Below are positions 1 to 8,338 of a stretch of DNA of 64,000 nt, piece after piece. The notes under the pieces were generated by a model, which had not been told where the DNA came from, made no database searches, and was given only the letters and a program-made list of their open reading frames with translations. Where the stretch lies: contig CANLYR010000006.1 in the NCBI GenBank assembly GCA_947495425.1, positions 1 to 64,000 of the forward strand, in the 5' to 3' direction. The stretch comes from an uncultured Aquimarina sp. Its GTDB lineage: Bacteria; Bacteroidota; Bacteroidia; Flavobacteriales; Flavobacteriaceae. Each line of letters opens with the position of its first letter. Position 1 is the first letter of the stretch. The position numbers were made by a program, and so were the translations under genes.

Positions 1-1092
1 GCACCTAGTAATGCTGTAGAAGAGCACTTGATTTCTATTTGGAAAGATCTATTAGGAGTAGAAAAAATAGGAGTTAACAATGATTTCTTTTCTATAGGTG
101 GACATTCATTACTTGCAGTACGATTAATTAATAGTATTAAAAGAACATTTGATAACTCAAATATAACACTCAGAGATATTTTTGAGAACCGTACTATTAA
201 AGACTTTGCCAGACTGATTTCAATTAAGGATAGGACGATTAATGATCAACGCCTTTCTTTATTAAAAGAGGGGACCGAAAATACTTCAATTTTTATTTTA
301 CCAGGTGTATTTGGTATTGCTGATTTTTATTACAATTTAGGAAATGCTTTTGATGATAAATATTCTGTTTACGGAATAAACATGCAAGGTATAAATAAGA
401 GAGAACAACCTTTAACGAGTATGTTTGATATTGCAAAATCAAACATAGAGTTGGTGAAATCGGTACAAAACACAGGACCGTATTATCTCATAGGACACTC
501 CTTTGGTGGATTAATAGCGACAGAAATGATGAAACAATTAACAGCTTTAGGAGAAAAAAATGCTAAGGTTTTTGTACTGGATGTATTTCCAGAATTAAAA
601 CCATCTCTGGGTGATGATTTAATAACAGCTATAATGTATTTATTGTATGAGTTTATGAGTTATAACTATTTCAAAATCAAAGAAACCATAAAGGACACAG
701 ATCTTAAACAAGAATTACAAGAGAAATTAGAATCTTCAATAGAACATAATTATTGGGATGTTATAAAACAGTTCCTAGAAAAGAATACCGTTGGAAGTAC
801 TGATTTTTTAGAATTTGAGAGGATTTTCAGAGTTTTTCAAACTAATATGGGGATGAGTTATGCAGCACACTCAACAGATACAGAGGATATATTCTTATTA
901 GTAGCAAAAGAAAACAAAGAAAAAGATCATCTTTCTTTATTTAGAGAGCAATGGACACCATTAGTGCCAAATATTAATATTTTGGAAAGTAATGGAGATC
1001 ATAACACTATGGTAAGATCAGACAATGCAGGACATCTTGCAAAACAGATAACAACTTTTTTAGAATTCTCGTCAAAAAAAGAAGTGGTTTAA
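1..1092 (+). CDS. Non-ribosomal peptide synthetase, C-terminal carrier and thioesterase domains (5' partial)
   Basis: The reading frame is open from base 1, so this is the 3' end of a larger gene; the first ATG or TTG seen is not a real start. The visible 363 residues hold a peptidyl carrier domain (about residues 5-75) with the GGHSLL motif, whose Ser36 would carry phosphopantetheine. An alpha/beta-hydrolase thioesterase domain follows (about 90-355), with nucleophile motif GHSFGG (Ser167) and a late GDH histidine (about 334). This is the usual ending of a last NRPS module, which releases the product by hydrolysis or cyclisation. The type II thioesterase and phosphopantetheinyl transferase genes just downstream fit one operon. 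The product cannot be predicted because the adenylation domains lie outside the window. Confidence 0.93.
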   Translation, partial: APSNAVEEHLISIWKDLLGVEKIGVNNDFFSIGGHSLLAVRLINSIKRTFDNSNITLRDIFENRTIKDFARLISIKDRTINDQRLSLLKEGTENTSIFILPGVFGIADFYYNLGNAFDDKYSVYGINMQGINKREQPLTSMFDIAKSNIELVKSVQNTGPYYLIGHSFGGLIATEMMKQLTALGEKNAKVFVLDVFPELKPSLGDDLITAIMYLLYEFMSYNYFKIKETIKDTDLKQELQEKLESSIEHNYWDVIKQFLEKNTVGSTDFLEFERIFRVFQTNMGMSYAAHSTDTEDIFLLVAKENKEKDHLSLFREQWTPLVPNINILESNGDHNTMVRSDNAGHLAKQITTFLEFSSKKEVV

Positions 1093-1115
1093 TTAAAACA
1101 TAAAAAATTTAAATT

Positions 1116-1811
1116 ATGAAAATAATAGCTTTCCCTTTTGCAGGAGGAAATAGACACTCTTTGTCTTTTATGAAAAAGTTTCTCCCAAAAGAAATTGAAT
1201 TAATCATTATGGATTATCCAGGTAGAGGTTCGAGAATTAATGAGCCTTTGATGTATGATATTAATAATATCACTACTGATGCTTTTAAAAATATTAAGCA
1301 ACTCATTCAAGATGATGATTATTTACTATATGGACACAGTATGGGAGCAATGGTAGCATTTCTTCTTTGTAAAGAAATTGAAAAAAGAAAATTAAAGAAA
1401 CCTTTAAAACTAATAGTTTCTGGTCGATCCGCACCTTTAGTAAAACGAAAGAAGAAAAATATCTCTGACCTACCAAAAGATTTATTTTGGAAGGAGGTAG
1501 TTTCTTTGAATGGAACCCCATCAGGGTTATTGGATGAGCCTTCTTTGAAAGAATTGTTCGAACCTATATTGCGAGCCGATTTCAAGGCAGTAGAGGAGTA
1601 TGAATATTCAGAAACTCACGCATTGAATGTTCCTATTGATGTTTTCTATGGAAACCAAGAACTTAAGGATCTAGGAGATATTAATAAATGGAAAGAAGAA
1701 TCAAATAAAGAAGTAAATATTTACGAATTAGAAGGAGATCATTTTTTTATTTATAATCATGGAAAACATATTACAAAGTCCCTTGTCAAAGAATTTTTTC
1801 AATACCAGTAA
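1116..1811 (+). CDS. Type II thioesterase (GrsT/RifR-like) for NRPS editing
   Basis: A 231-residue alpha/beta hydrolase of the stand-alone thioesterase family. It has the N-terminal FPFAGG motif, a DYPGRG stretch, nucleophile elbow GHSMGA (Ser75) and a C-terminal EGDH histidine, all typical of type II thioesterases. In this family the enzyme removes wrongly loaded or stalled acyl groups from carrier domains. It starts 23 bases after the synthetase stop, and its end overlaps the next gene by about 53 bases, so the three genes are probably co-transcribed. Length is normal for the family (about 230-250). The biochemical role is certain at family level; its partner is presumably the upstream synthetase. 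Confidence 0.92.
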   Translation: MKIIAFPFAGGNRHSLSFMKKFLPKEIELIIMDYPGRGSRINEPLMYDINNITTDAFKNIKQLIQDDDYLLYGHSMGAMVAFLLCKEIEKRKLKKPLKLIVSGRSAPLVKRKKKNISDLPKDLFWKEVVSLNGTPSGLLDEPSLKELFEPILRADFKAVEEYEYSETHALNVPIDVFYGNQELKDLGDINKWKEESNKEVNIYELEGDHFFIYNHGKHITKSLVKEFFQYQ

Positions 1812-2448
1812 CGAGGATTCTAATATTTATGTTCTTTATACTACAAATGATTCACCAATAGCAGAAAATACATTTAAGATGTATTTGAATTATTTACCAG
1901 ACCATCTAAAAGAAGAAGTGCTGAAATATAGAAAATGGAATGATAAGCAGAATTGTTTAATTGGCAAAATATTACTGTCTCTAGGTTATAATCAAATAGA
2001 AGATAGAGAATTAGATTTTAATTTTTTGAAAAGAGATAAGTTTGGTAAGCCTTATTTAATTGATAGTAATTTTGAATTTAATATATCACATACCAAGAAT
2101 ACAGTTGTGTGTGCATTTAGCAAGGATAAGATAGGTATAGATATCGAAACAGTTCGAGAGATTGATCTTCAGTACTTTGAAACGGTGTTTTCCATTCAAG
2201 AAATGAAAACCATTAAAGCGGAAGATATCAATAAATTCTATGAGATTTGGACCAAAAAAGAAGCACTTGCTAAAGCTGTAGGAAAAGGCTTTGGGATTGA
2301 TTTTCTTACTATAAAAGTGGATGATGAATCCGTTTTCTATGAGGATGAGCAATGGCAAACAAATCACTTTATATTAAATGATAATTTTTGCTCATTGGTT
2401 TTTAAGAATCCTAAAAATAGAATACGTATAAAGTGCTTGAGTATATAG
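1759..2448 (+). CDS. 4'-phosphopantetheinyl transferase (Sfp type)
   Basis: A 229-residue Sfp/Gsp-type transferase that moves phosphopantetheine from CoA to the carrier-domain serine, activating NRPS carrier domains. The metal-binding D-x-E pair sits at Asp128-Glu130 (GIDIET) and is followed by the family signature around WTKKEALAKAVGKG. An upstream FNISHT stretch matches the family's substrate-binding region. The ATG at 1759 lies inside the thioesterase gene, giving a 53-base overlap in another frame. This start gives a normal N-terminus, but a slightly later one is possible. With the upstream synthetase and editing thioesterase it forms a self-sufficient NRPS tail. Confidence 0.92.
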   Translation: MENILQSPLSKNFFNTSNEDSNIYVLYTTNDSPIAENTFKMYLNYLPDHLKEEVLKYRKWNDKQNCLIGKILLSLGYNQIEDRELDFNFLKRDKFGKPYLIDSNFEFNISHTKNTVVCAFSKDKIGIDIETVREIDLQYFETVFSIQEMKTIKAEDINKFYEIWTKKEALAKAVGKGFGIDFLTIKVDDESVFYEDEQWQTNHFILNDNFCSLVFKNPKNRIRIKCLSI

Positions 2449-2679
2449 TGATAAAATAATTATTATATCTTTTTAGATGCTTTTGATGGTACTCTTTCTT
2501 ATAACTATCAAATAGCAAAAGATAATCCAGATTCGTAATACTTCGTAATTAGACCTAAGACAATTTGATATGCCAAAAAATCTTATTAGGTCTGTAGTAA
2601 GAACATAATATTTAATAATCATTAATAGGAGTAAGTCGAAAATCCTTTAAAGAGTAGACAATATCTTAAATATTTAACA

Positions 2680-2808
2680 ATGATAAACAAACAATCAAAC
2701 TTAGGTGAATTTAAAGTAGAGCAATTAGAGCAACGTCTTGAGATGCGAGAATGGGATTTACCTACAGAAGAAGAAATTGATAATATTGGTAAACCAAAGC
2801 AAAAGTAA
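2680..2808 (+). CDS. Small 42-residue peptide, candidate RiPP precursor
   Basis: A short open frame translates to a 42-residue, strongly charged peptide. It begins MINKQSNLGEF, continues KVEQLEQRLEMREW (Trp25) and ends in IGKPKQK. It lies alone in the 666-base gap between the phosphopantetheinyl transferase and the isoprenoid-synthase/cyclase fusion. The same upstream string (tttaacaatg) and the coding block FKVEQLEQ recur 290 bases downstream in a broken copy, so the block is under or was under selection as a peptide. The first half looks like a leader and the part from Trp25 could be a core. No known precursor family is recognised. The bases from 2449 to 2679 show no other gene. Confidence 0.55.
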   Translation: MINKQSNLGEFKVEQLEQRLEMREWDLPTEEEIDNIGKPKQK

Positions 2809-2967
2809 TGTAAGCTTTTATTAGTTGTATCCAAGTCAGGTCTAGTGATCAGGTTATTGAGGTGTTGTTTTTATCTATTTTAACTTTTTCGCTAGATCGA
2901 TTTGATAGTAATAAAATGTTAAGCAAAATTACGACAAAAGAGTAAGTGAAAATTTAAATTTTTAACA

Positions 2968-3071
2968 ATGAACTATTAAACTTTAAAGTCGAACAATTAG
3001 AGCAATGTCTTTAGATGGTAGATATTGAAAGTTGGACAGATTCTGATGATGAACCTCGTGTTCAGCTATAA
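2968..3071 (+). pseudogene. Broken second copy of the candidate precursor peptide
   Basis: After the shared tttaacaATG the frame stops at once (codon 3), but from 2979 another frame reads NFKVEQLEQCL, a TAG stop, then MVDIESWTDSDDEPRVQL and a TAA stop at 3069-3071. The first block matches the peptide at 2680-2808 residue for residue over FKVEQLEQ. The TAG replaces a GAG of the intact copy. After the block the copies diverge, but both keep a tryptophan in an acidic context. It looks like a duplicated precursor with a different core that decayed through an indel near the start and a nonsense change. It ends 43 bases before the fusion enzyme gene. Confidence 0.5.
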
Positions 3072-3114
3072 GGATCAAATATTTTAATGCATTGCTAAAT
3101 AAATAAAGATAAAA

Positions 3115-5130
3115 ATGATACATGCAGAAGTAAAACAACAAAAATCGATTGTTCTACAAAATAACTTTTCTAGTATTTTAGAGAAATTCATTGAAGAAAA
3201 ACATATTTCAAAACCATTTATACCAGGTATAGTTGATGATCGTTTCATAAAAAATAATCCGCCATACTATACCTATTATCCTTATTTATTTAGTAATGCA
3301 TTTCATGTATTCGATAAAGACATTTTGAATGATTTATCAATTGCTGGTTTTTTATATTATAAAGCAGTCATAGTACTGGATCAGATATTTGATAATAAAC
3401 AATCCAAGGGTACATTCGAGAATTACTTAATATCCGATATCTGCAAAGAAGAATCTATTAAATTATTGTCAGATTTGTTTTCTTCTTCTGATTTGTTCTG
3501 GAAATCTTGGAACCTAAGAAAGTTAGAATATATAAAAGCTTTTGAAATTGATCAAAAATCACATTCTATTCAATCTTATGAGGATTATGAGCAGTTGGCA
3601 GATTTCAAATGTGCATTTGGCAAAGTTGCAATCGATGCGCTTTTTCATCTGTCTGGATTAAAAGATAAAAAAGCTTACAAAGATGTACTAGCATCTCACA
3701 AATTGTATTATGCCGCCTTTCAAATTGAAGATGATATCAAAGATTTTCAAGAGGATATTGAAAATGGGCAATTTAACATAGCTCTTTTTGAATTAGAGAA
3801 AAAAATAAGTAAGGAAGAAGTTCAAAAAGGATCTATTAATGATTTGAAAAAACTATTATATCTTGAGAATATTGTTGATAATTTGTATGAAAAGGCATTA
3901 GGTTATTTGAGGCAAGCATCAAAGATTATTGATGGATATAATTTGAATGAATGGAAATTTGAATTACAAAAATCACACAACACTGTAACCATTCATCAGC
4001 TAAATGTAAAAGGTTTTATTAAAGTTTTTAATACTAGAAATGACCTTTCAGTGAACAATAAAATGTATACTCAAAGTATACAAGAAGCACTGTCTCATGG
4101 GTTCAATTTTATAAAAAACTCTCAAGATACTAATGGTAATTGGAATGATTTCTTTAATGATGCTGGTCTTAGTGATATTTGGTCAACTGGATACATAATG
4201 TTTAATATAATTAAAGATGCTTCGAACTTTACGGATAATCATATAGCTAAAGCAGCAGAGTTTTTAAAAAAACATAAAAATCCAGATCATCTCTGGGGAT
4301 ATAATAGTAATTGGATATCTGATGCTGATAGCTCTACTTTTGTTATGTTGGGATTATTGAATAATGGAGTAGATATTCCTGAAAAAACCTTAAAATCCTG
4401 GTATTCCTATCAAAAAAATGATGGAGGTTTTTCAACATATAATGATAAAAACAAAGTTATTGCCTCTTTAAACTCTGATGATATAAGTAATGTAGATGGA
4501 TGGGTTCAATCACATTTTTGTGTAAGTGCTGCTGCGTATTTATTGTTTTGTAAAGCAGGTATAAAAGACTCAAATTTTGATTCTTTAAGAACATATTTGC
4601 TATATAAATTGCAAACTAGCACAGGCCGACTTTCGTATTGGTGGACAAATGATATCTATTCACTCAATTTATTAGTTAAAGGAGGTGAATTAATTAAAGA
4701 TCAGGAATTATTGAAGGTTGTTTTTTCTCTAGTTGAAGAATACATGAATCAAAATTTACATAAAAAGTTAATTCATCAAGAGCACTATTTTTATTTGGGG
4801 TTACTTCTAGATTCTTTAAGTAATTCTAAATATTTATCGAGCAAATATTATCAACAATCCAATGAGATCTCAAAGGCAATTTTGTCTAACCAATTAGATG
4901 ATGGCTCTTGGAAAGAAAGCTATGCCCTAAGGATTCCTTATCCCGCAATACTAAATCCTGATTCTGAAGAAATTATTTGGAAAAATGGTGATAGCGGAAC
5001 TAACATTATTTTTTCTGATTTTCATAGATTGTATACTACTGTTACATGTCTTGCTGCTCTTAATAGATTTCAGAGCAACACTTCATTAAAAAATCGTAAA
5101 ATAGAAAAAATGCAATCCTATGCTTTTTGA
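3115..5130 (+). CDS. Fusion of polyprenyl-synthetase-like and terpene-cyclase-like (squalene-hopene type) domains
   Basis: A 671-residue protein with two isoprenoid-enzyme folds. Residues about 30-295 look like a polyprenyl synthetase (class I, all-alpha): the first Asp-rich motif is replaced by DQIFD (from residue 89), and the second is intact as FQIEDDIKDF (Asp206, Asp207, Asp210). Residues about 310-660 look like an alpha/alpha toroid of the squalene-hopene cyclase/prenyltransferase family, with QW-like repeats (QDTNGNW, DGGFST, DGSW) and SDADSST at 403-406, where class II cyclases carry DxDD. The third acid is thus a serine. It has no signal peptide and is probably cytoplasmic. The gene sits between the small peptide genes and a PqqD/M50 gene, so a peptide may be its substrate. 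Domain assignment is fairly sure; the reaction is unknown. Confidence 0.75.
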   Translation: MIHAEVKQQKSIVLQNNFSSILEKFIEEKHISKPFIPGIVDDRFIKNNPPYYTYYPYLFSNAFHVFDKDILNDLSIAGFLYYKAVIVLDQIFDNKQSKGTFENYLISDICKEESIKLLSDLFSSSDLFWKSWNLRKLEYIKAFEIDQKSHSIQSYEDYEQLADFKCAFGKVAIDALFHLSGLKDKKAYKDVLASHKLYYAAFQIEDDIKDFQEDIENGQFNIALFELEKKISKEEVQKGSINDLKKLLYLENIVDNLYEKALGYLRQASKIIDGYNLNEWKFELQKSHNTVTIHQLNVKGFIKVFNTRNDLSVNNKMYTQSIQEALSHGFNFIKNSQDTNGNWNDFFNDAGLSDIWSTGYIMFNIIKDASNFTDNHIAKAAEFLKKHKNPDHLWGYNSNWISDADSSTFVMLGLLNNGVDIPEKTLKSWYSYQKNDGGFSTYNDKNKVIASLNSDDISNVDGWVQSHFCVSAAAYLLFCKAGIKDSNFDSLRTYLLYKLQTSTGRLSYWWTNDIYSLNLLVKGGELIKDQELLKVVFSLVEEYMNQNLHKKLIHQEHYFYLGLLLDSLSNSKYLSSKYYQQSNEISKAILSNQLDDGSWKESYALRIPYPAILNPDSEEIIWKNGDSGTNIIFSDFHRLYTTVTCLAALNRFQSNTSLKNRKIEKMQSYAF

Positions 5131-5170
5131 TTTTTTTAGAAAATCTTAAAAATTTATGAATAAAATATAG

Positions 5171-6391
5171 ATGATTGATATTATAAATATAGTACCCATA
5201 AAATCCCCAGATATTGATATTTTACCTTATGATGGATCAGGATATCTCATTGTTCATAATAAATTAAATTATAATCTAAAAGTGAATCAACTTGTTGTGG
5301 ATTTACTAAATCTAATAGATGGGAAAAAAGATATCCAACAAATATCTTCTTCCCTTTCTACAAATTCAGATAAAGAAATCAGTATAACAAATGTATATGA
5401 AATATTATTTAAAAAATTAGGCAAATATCATATCATTGAAAATGATGATTATGAATATGTTAAAGTAGGCAAACCAGACTATTTAAAGTTAAGCATTACT
5501 GTTTTTAAAAAAGAATGGATAAAACCTATTCTTAAATGTATGGTGCCACTTTTTTCACGAAAATTATTTTACCCGTTATTATTATTATCATTTCTGTCGA
5601 TTGCTTTTATGGGTATCATAAATTATGATTTTATCTATGATAATATAATTAAAGGAAGTGGTAATCTTAATTTGCCATTTATGGCTGTTGTAAGCATAAT
5701 TACCATTTTTATGCATGAGTTTGGTCATATAGCAGCCTGTAATCATTATAAGGTTGATCATGGTGATATAGGATTTGGATTTTATCTTTTATCTCCAGTA
5801 ATGTATGCAGATGTTTCTAATATTTGGAAGTTAAAAAAAAATGAAAGAATAGTTGTTAATCTTGGAGGTTTGTATATTCAGATTTTAATGGCATTTGCAT
5901 TTGGAATTTTATTCTTAGTCTTTGGTAAAATTGAATTTTTGGCAATAATGTATATGTTAGGAATTATCAGTGTGCTTATTAATTTAAACCCATTGTTTAG
6001 GACCGATGGATATTGGATTCTTTCTGATTTTACAGGGGTACATAACCTTAGAGATCGCTCAAACAAACGTGTAATTACGTTTTTTAAATGGATGTCTCGA
6101 AAGGAGGATTTTGATTTTACAAAACAAAATATTTTCCTTGTATTATATGCACTGATTAGCATGTCATATATTTTTATTTTTATTGCGATTCTTCTGATCA
6201 ATGATTTTCATTCATTCATTTATTTTCCTGTAGACTTTATTCATTTCATCCAAGATTGGATTTTTAATAATGAAAAATCTTCTATAGGAATTCTAGACGG
6301 GTTTATAATTTATGCACTTCTATATTTTATGATTTTCAAGCTTTTGATAAAAAACATCAAGAAACTAACCGTAAAAAGCAGACAGGGATAA
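5171..6391 (+). CDS. PqqD-like domain fused to M50 family intramembrane metalloprotease
   Basis: A 406-residue membrane protein. Residues about 15-100 resemble a PqqD/RiPP recognition element (short winged helix with LNLIDGKKDIQQI), which in many peptide pathways binds leader peptides. The rest is a site-2-protease-type M50 domain with several membrane helices, the zinc motif HEFGH (182-186) and the later NPLFRTDGYW segment that supplies the third ligand region. Similar proteins are annotated as putative peptide zinc metalloproteases and occur in bacteriocin-type clusters. It starts 40 bases after the cyclase fusion, so co-transcription is likely. A role in leader removal or export of the product of the 2680 peptide is inference. 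Confidence 0.85.
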   Translation: MIDIINIVPIKSPDIDILPYDGSGYLIVHNKLNYNLKVNQLVVDLLNLIDGKKDIQQISSSLSTNSDKEISITNVYEILFKKLGKYHIIENDDYEYVKVGKPDYLKLSITVFKKEWIKPILKCMVPLFSRKLFYPLLLLSFLSIAFMGIINYDFIYDNIIKGSGNLNLPFMAVVSIITIFMHEFGHIAACNHYKVDHGDIGFGFYLLSPVMYADVSNIWKLKKNERIVVNLGGLYIQILMAFAFGILFLVFGKIEFLAIMYMLGIISVLINLNPLFRTDGYWILSDFTGVHNLRDRSNKRVITFFKWMSRKEDFDFTKQNIFLVLYALISMSYIFIFIAILLINDFHSFIYFPVDFIHFIQDWIFNNEKSSIGILDGFIIYALLYFMIFKLLIKNIKKLTVKSRQG

Positions 6392-6443
6392 TCATACATT
6401 AATTCCCGTAGGATCAATTATTTACTAAACACAAATTTTAATT

Positions 6444-7793
6444 ATGAAAGTTCTAAAATTTGGAGGAACCTCTGTAGGTTCTACCAAAAATTTACATAAA
6501 ATCACAGATATTCTTAAAAGCGATAACGAAAATAAAATTGTAGTTTGCTCGGCTATGTCTGGAGTAACTGATGAGCTTATTAGGGTTACTGAAAAAATGA
6601 GAGATCAGAATTTTGATGCAATATCCAGACAACTATATTTTTTAAAAGAAAAACATATAGAAGTCGTAGAAACGCTAATTGTTGATTCGGATATTCGGGA
6701 TGAACTCAAAAATTATTTGTCGGAAGTCTTTTCCGAAATTTTTGAATGGTCAAGCGAAACCTTTTCAGAAACTGTTAAATCTAAAATTATTACTTGTGGA
6801 GAATCTGTTTTAACCCATATTTTTTCGGGATATCTTAATAGTATAGGTATAGAAAATCTGCTATTGAATGCCAAAGAGTTTATGCACGTGGATTCTGTAG
6901 ATAATCCAAATATAGATAAGGTTTCATTCTTATTGAATGAAGTTTTAAATACTAAAACTCAATCAAAACTGTACATTACACAGGGATTTGTTTGCCGTGA
7001 TATAAATAATCAGATTAGCCATTTAAGAAGGGGTGGAAGTGATTATAGTGCAACAATTATAGCAGCAGCAGTAGGCGCAAAGGAAGTACAAATTTGGACA
7101 GATATCAATGGGTTACATAATAACGACCCTAGATATGTTTCTAATACATACCCAATCTCACATCTCACTTATAAAGAAGCCTCTCAAATGGCGTATTTCG
7201 GGGCAAAAATTCTTCACCCTCAAACAGTTTCTCCTGTAAAGGAAAAAGAAATACCAGTATGGATCAAAAATACATTTGAACCTAATGAATTTGGAACTTT
7301 AATATCAAATAAAGTATATCAAAGAGGATTAAAAGCAATTTCTGCCAAGGATGGAATAATAACAATTAATATTAAATCTAATGGAGTATTATTAGCTCAT
7401 AAATATTTTAAGAAAACTTTTGATATATTTGACAAGTATCAAATATCTATAGATATGGTTACTACATCTGAAGTAGAAATATCATTAACGATAGATGAGA
7501 ACACAAAACATTTACACAAATTAGTAGATGAGTTGAGAAGATTCTCTAAAGTTGTTGTTAATAAGTCTTCGAGTATTATTTGTATTGTTGGAGAATCTCT
7601 TTTAGAGGATAAAAGTTGCTCTAAAATTTTTGATATCCTGAATTGCATTCCTTTAAAAATGATATCCTTTGGGGCTTGTAGTAATAGTATTTCAATTTTA
7701 GTTGATACAAAAAATAAGGTATATGCATTAAAGTACTTAAATAAAAAATTATTTAATCAGCATCCAGAAAAATATATAACTTCTGCCATATAA
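6444..7793 (+). CDS. lysC: Aspartate kinase (monofunctional, LysC type)
   Basis: A 449-residue aspartokinase that phosphorylates L-aspartate in the first step toward lysine, threonine, methionine and diaminopimelate. The N-terminal kinase domain has KFGGTSVGS, the GGSDYSATI loop and the WTDINGLHNNDPR segment. The C-terminal third is the regulatory ACT pair. Length and layout match the single-function LysC group, with no homoserine dehydrogenase domain attached. It begins 52 bases after the PqqD/M50 gene on the same strand, in a biosynthetic neighbourhood. It could therefore feed aspartate-family building blocks to the peptide synthetase, or simply be the housekeeping copy. The sequence does not decide. 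Confidence 0.93.
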   Translation: MKVLKFGGTSVGSTKNLHKITDILKSDNENKIVVCSAMSGVTDELIRVTEKMRDQNFDAISRQLYFLKEKHIEVVETLIVDSDIRDELKNYLSEVFSEIFEWSSETFSETVKSKIITCGESVLTHIFSGYLNSIGIENLLLNAKEFMHVDSVDNPNIDKVSFLLNEVLNTKTQSKLYITQGFVCRDINNQISHLRRGGSDYSATIIAAAVGAKEVQIWTDINGLHNNDPRYVSNTYPISHLTYKEASQMAYFGAKILHPQTVSPVKEKEIPVWIKNTFEPNEFGTLISNKVYQRGLKAISAKDGIITINIKSNGVLLAHKYFKKTFDIFDKYQISIDMVTTSEVEISLTIDENTKHLHKLVDELRRFSKVVVNKSSSIICIVGESLLEDKSCSKIFDILNCIPLKMISFGACSNSISILVDTKNKVYALKYLNKKLFNQHPEKYITSAI

Positions 7794-8338
7794 AATAATG
7801 AAGTGATTTAATTTTTTTACAAAAAATATGAGTTGTCGATATTATCGTCGCAAGACATAAAATATTTAAAGCAACCTATTGTATGCACCGTACCAGACAA
7901 AGATACACTAGAAATAGTATCACTTATTCTAGAGACAAAGTACGGCTTTTTACCCAGAGTTCATAGGTGAACTTGTAAATACTATTTTTACAAGCTAAAA
8001 ACAGATGTTCAATGCAATCAATTACCGGTTAAAGCATTATTTGTGTATCATTCATTGGCATGGATTATGTTATATTTACACTATAGAAAGTAGTGTCTCT
8101 CTGACACCTTGAAAACATATTAGGTATTTTTAAAAATCATAAAAAATCTTGATCTTTCTAGTGTAGATTTGGATGGACAGCTTTAGGTCATTACTAAACT
8201 GCTCTTATATAATGAATAAAGGCTGGAAGTGTTTTAACTATTTGATTTTCTTTGTTATGGCCTTCAAAAATTTAAGAAAATAAAATTTTAAAAAATTCAA
8301 ATCAGTTCAATAAATTAACATTATTAAAAATTAATAAA
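7794..8338 (+). other. Gene-free stretch with a possible decayed coding fragment
   Basis: There is no complete gene in these 545 bases. From 7830 one plus frame stays open to a TGA at 7968-7970 (reading LKQPIVCTVPDKDTLEIV and on), with no convincing start. Another short frame near 8021-8095 reads LPVKALFVYHSLAW before a stop. Both look more protein-like than random AT-rich DNA, so a degraded gene is possible. I do not recognise the family. The last 60 bases are the AT-rich leader of the GIN-domain gene. Confidence 0.3.

Noticed and set aside
2680..2808. Calling the small peptide a ComX homolog
   Set aside because: ComX precursors carry their modified Trp close to the C-terminus, but here Trp25 is mid-peptide; only the enzyme class is comparable.
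2622..2834. A 70-residue minus frame opposite the small peptide
   Set aside because: The plus-strand peptide is repeated as a block 290 bases downstream, while the minus frame has no recurring feature.
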